Positions 50,429 to 52,557 of a DNA stretch of 52,557 nucleotides are shown here, piece after piece. The position numbers and the translations under genes are program-made. The notes beneath the pieces were generated by a model. It made no database searches and was not told the DNA's origin. It was given only the letters and a program-made list of their open reading frames with translations. Source of the stretch: Streptomyces humicola. Lineage in GTDB: Bacteria > Actinomycetota > Actinomycetes > Streptomycetales > Streptomycetaceae. Location: NCBI RefSeq assembly GCF_024436035.1, contig NZ_JANFNG010000040.1, positions 1 to 52,557 of the forward strand, read 5' to 3'. Every line of letters starts with the position of its first letter. The stretch's first letter is position 1.

Positions 50429-51055
50429 ATGAGCATCCCTTCGGACACTCCACGTGACACACCGCAGGCCGGACCCTACAGTGGCGTCCTTGCCTCCCTC
50501 GGCAAGGCCGCATGGCAGATCCTCCTGGCCACCGGCGTGGCCGCGATCGTGCTGGGCATCATCATCCTGGTGTGGCCAGGTGCGTCGCTGGTAGTGGTCG
50601 GCGCTCTCTTCGGCATCTATCTGCTGGTCAGCGGTGTTCTCCAGCTCGCCGGGGCATTCGGTGCGCATGTGGCGGCCCATATGCGCGTCCTGAGCTTCGT
50701 CAGCGGCGCACTGATGATCCTGCTCGGGTTGATCTGCTTCCGCGGGGCGGCGGAGTCGATTCTGCTGCTCGCCCTGTGGATCGGATTCGGCTGGCTGCTG
50801 AGGGGCATCCTGCTGACGGCCGCGGCGATAGCCACCGAAGGCATGCCCGCCCGCGGCTGGCAGGCCTTCCTCGGGGTGATCACCCTGCTCGCCGGCATCG
50901 TGCTGATCATCTCGCCGTTCGGCTCGATCGCCGCGCTCACGCTGGTCGCGGGAATCTGGTTGCTCGCCCTGGGCATCACCGAGGTGGTGCACGGTGTGCA
51001 ACTGCGCAGCCGTGTCGAACACTTGCCGCAGGAGCCGGCGGGGCAGAGCCTCTGA
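50429..51055 (+). CDS. HdeD-family (DUF308) membrane protein
   Basis: The 208-residue protein starts at ATG 50429, eight bases after GAGGAGG. It has six hydrophobic segments in three similar pairs, the DUF308 pattern (IVLGIIILVWPGASLVVVGA; ILLGLICFRGAAESILLLA; LLAGIVLIISPFGSIAALTL). HdeD is linked to acid and stress resistance in E. coli; the actinobacterial role is unknown. Confidence 0.85.
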   Translation: MSIPSDTPRDTPQAGPYSGVLASLGKAAWQILLATGVAAIVLGIIILVWPGASLVVVGALFGIYLLVSGVLQLAGAFGAHVAAHMRVLSFVSGALMILLGLICFRGAAESILLLALWIGFGWLLRGILLTAAAIATEGMPARGWQAFLGVITLLAGIVLIISPFGSIAALTLVAGIWLLALGITEVVHGVQLRSRVEHLPQEPAGQSL

Positions 51056-51408
51056 CCTGGCGACAGTGCTGCGGCGGCGGTCCGCTACGGGCCTGGGGTG
51101 TGGCAGGGGCGCTGCCTGGTAGCGCTGGATCCAGTTGCCGGCGCGGACCCACCCCTGCTCCGTGCGCATCAGGCCGTTCTGGATCTGGGGTGGATCGGGC
51201 GCGTAGAAGACCTGGCGGGGGACCTACGGGGCCACGATGGAGTCGCGGTGCGGGCCGTCGAAGACCACTACGACCACTACATGGTTGGGGTCGCCGGTGG
51301 TGATCAGGGTGGCCGCACAACTGGAAGCAGCCCGCCCGTGGGCAGCCCTGCGCCCCGGGCCACGGCGCGGCCGCCGCGGGCGGGGACCTTCATCCCACGC
51401 GGGGGAGA
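51056..51408 (-). pseudogene. Region without an intact gene; possible decayed coding sequence on the minus strand
   Basis: Translating the minus strand gives AATLITTGDPNHVVVVVFDG then PHRDSIVAP, an in-frame TAG, and then VPRQVFYAPDPPQIQNGLMR and TEQGWVRAGNWIQRYQAAPL before another stop. Composition and the clean reading on both sides of the TAG suggest a real protein broken by a nonsense change, but I recognise no family and see no proper start. It may instead be ordinary intergenic DNA. Confidence 0.35.
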
Positions 51409-52209
51409 TCAGTGTTCCTGGGCCGTCGGACGCACCAGGATCTCGTTGATCGCTGCATGCGGAGGCTGGGTGATCATGAACATCAGGGCGCGGGCGATGT
51501 CGTCAGCCCGCAGCCAGGACTCCTGAGGCATGCCGCGTGCCGCCGAGGATCCGGCACCGGCCGCCATCTCGGTCATGGTCAGACCCGGCTCGACGAGGCC
51601 GACCCGGACGCCCCGCCCGGTCACCTCCTGGCGCAGGGCCTCGCTGAACGCGCATACGGCGTGCTTCGTCGCCGAATAGACTCCGTTGTTCCTGCGCACC
51701 GCGCGGCCCGCGACCGAGCTGACGTTCACCAGATCGGCGACGCCTCGGGGGCCGTCCGCTGTCGCACTCAGCAGGTGCGGCAACGCCGCCTGCGAGGTGT
51801 GCAGGACGGCCGTCAGATTGAGGTCGACCATGCGGTTCAGATCTCCGGGATCGACCTCCTCGACCGCACCCATCGCCACATAGCCGGCGTTGTTCACCAG
51901 CACGTCCAGCCGTCCGAAGCGTTCCGCAGCGTCCTCGACCACCGTGCGCGCCTGTACCGGGTCGCTCAGGTCGGCGGTAAGGGCGGCGCACGATCCGCCC
52001 TCACCGCGGATGGTTGCGGCCAGTTCCTCAAGCCGGTCGGCGCGGCGTGCGACCAGTGCGACGGCAGCCCCCTGCTCGGCCAGCGCCACGGCGGTGGCCG
52101 CTCCGATGCCGCTGGACGCGCCGGTCACCAGCGCCGCACACCCCGACAACGGTGTGTCGTCCCGAACCGCGGCCCCGGACTTCCCTGCGTTCGTACCCCT
52201 CGCACTCAT
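51409..52209 (-). CDS. Short-chain dehydrogenase/reductase
   Basis: The 266-residue enzyme starts at ATG 52209 after AAGGGCG. It has TGASSGIG, ARRADRLEEL after strand 2 (NADPH type), VNNAGYVAMG, the catalytic serine in VNVSSVAG, and YSATK. A 27-residue polar N-terminal extension precedes the fold. Terpene-utilisation clusters contain SDRs (AtuB, AtuG), so a link to the operon at 41.6-50.3 kb is possible, but the gene is on the other strand and 1 kb away. Confidence 0.87.
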   Translation of the reverse strand: MSARGTNAGKSGAAVRDDTPLSGCAALVTGASSGIGAATAVALAEQGAAVALVARRADRLEELAATIRGEGGSCAALTADLSDPVQARTVVEDAAERFGRLDVLVNNAGYVAMGAVEEVDPGDLNRMVDLNLTAVLHTSQAALPHLLSATADGPRGVADLVNVSSVAGRAVRRNNGVYSATKHAVCAFSEALRQEVTGRGVRVGLVEPGLTMTEMAAGAGSSAARGMPQESWLRADDIARALMFMITQPPHAAINEILVRPTAQEH

Positions 52210-52513
52210 GATCGCCCTTCGCAGTTCATCCGGCTCACGCGGGCCGAGGGTGGCGCCCCGGCCACACGAGCCGGCCCACCACCGCCTACGGATGCGGCTC
52301 GGCAGGTGTCGCCTCCTCCTCCGCAGCTTGCACCACGCGGGACGAGCCCGCCTCCCCGCGCTCCTTCGCCGAGCCGCTTGATGGCGACGTGGCGAATTCG
52401 GGTGGCCGATACCTCTCCGCGGGTCATGTCCCCAGGCATGCGCCACAGTCTGACATCACGTGACACAACTGCCCGGCGCCTGCTGGCGGATGCGAAGACC
52501 CCGGCATCGGAAG
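52210..52513. other. Intergenic region with no gene recognised
   Basis: About 300 bases upstream of the SDR gene. An open frame on the minus strand (52206-52466) has a Gly/Arg-rich translation with no recognisable motif and no good ribosome binding site. The SDR promoter should lie near 52215-52300. Confidence 0.45.
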
Positions 52514-52546
52514 GCCCCGAGCCGGCTGTCCGTGCCGGCTCGGGGC
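52514..52546. terminator. Strong hairpin terminator
   Basis: GCCCCGAGCCGGC (52514-52526) and GCCGGCTCGGGGC (52534-52546) form a perfect 13-bp stem with a 7-nt loop, followed by TCCTT. It may terminate a gene entering from the right, since nothing on the left points at it. Confidence 0.82.
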
Positions 52547-52557
52547 TCCTTCGCCTC

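Noticed and set aside
52206-52466. An 86-residue protein upstream of the SDR gene
   Set aside because: Gly/Arg-rich low-complexity translation, no ribosome binding site, and it would overlap the SDR start; more likely promoter region.

Overview
The window is high-GC actinobacterial DNA (over 70% G+C by eye, with strong third-position GC bias, GTG starts and many 4-base ATGA/GTGA gene overlaps). Gene content points to Streptomyces or a close relative in the Streptomycetaceae: a polyamine-type glutamine synthetase GlnA2, a large AfsR/SARP regulator, an F420-dependent NADP reductase, and a Zur-type metal uptake operon. It is mostly conserved chromosome, with one mobile-element boundary at the left edge.

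Layout. Bases 1-250: the last codons of an unidentified gene, then the 3' half of a tRNA-Tyr(GUA) gene and a hairpin terminator. This looks like the right attachment site of an integrated element of the SLP1 type, most of it lying outside the window to the left. 0.28-9.4 kb: tautomerase, glnA2, an alpha/beta hydrolase coupled to a DUF998-like membrane protein, glutamine-dependent nadE, an MFS exporter, an exonuclease/phosphatase-fold membrane protein, and panB. 9.4-12.8 kb: a tandem 17-bp repeat array and a complex inverted repeat lead into an ECF sigma/anti-sigma pair and a DrrAB-like exporter. 12.8-21.2 kb: SARP regulator, site-2-type protease, npdG, map, a lipoprotein and a primase-polymerase-like protein, with small conserved genes between. 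21.4-24.8 kb: heme oxygenase behind a perfect palindrome, a LysR fragment fused out of frame to a 5'-truncated allantoicase, and an FAD oxidoreductase.

24.8-32.0 kb: a zinc/manganese ABC operon (binding protein, ATPase, two permeases) under Zur-like boxes, followed closely by an Rsm22/METTL17-like protein, and preceded by a coupled MFS/serine hydrolase pair. 32.1-41.4 kb: pterin dehydratase, SDR, a secreted protein, polysaccharide deacetylase, MarC-like protein, a deletion-type hydrolase pseudogene, aquaporin, MFS and a PAS-GAF-PP2C phosphatase. 41.6-50.3 kb: a tightly coupled catabolic operon (TIGR03084 protein, AtuA-like DUF1446 protein, acyl-CoA carboxylase beta and biotin-carrying alpha subunits, acyl-CoA dehydrogenase, LiuC/AtuE-like hydratase, TetR regulator). 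50.4-52.6 kb: HdeD-like protein, a decayed stretch, an SDR and a strong terminator.

The best candidate for a coherent, incompletely understood system is the 41.6-50.3 kb operon. It resembles the leucine (Liu) and acyclic terpene (Atu) pathways, but has a TIGR03084 protein at its head and no lyase in the window. Nothing here looks like a clearly new defence or mobile system. The most unusual raw sequence signals are the repeat array and the alternative hairpins upstream of the ECF sigma gene, the inverted pair of Zur-like boxes, and the two deletion-derived gene remnants.
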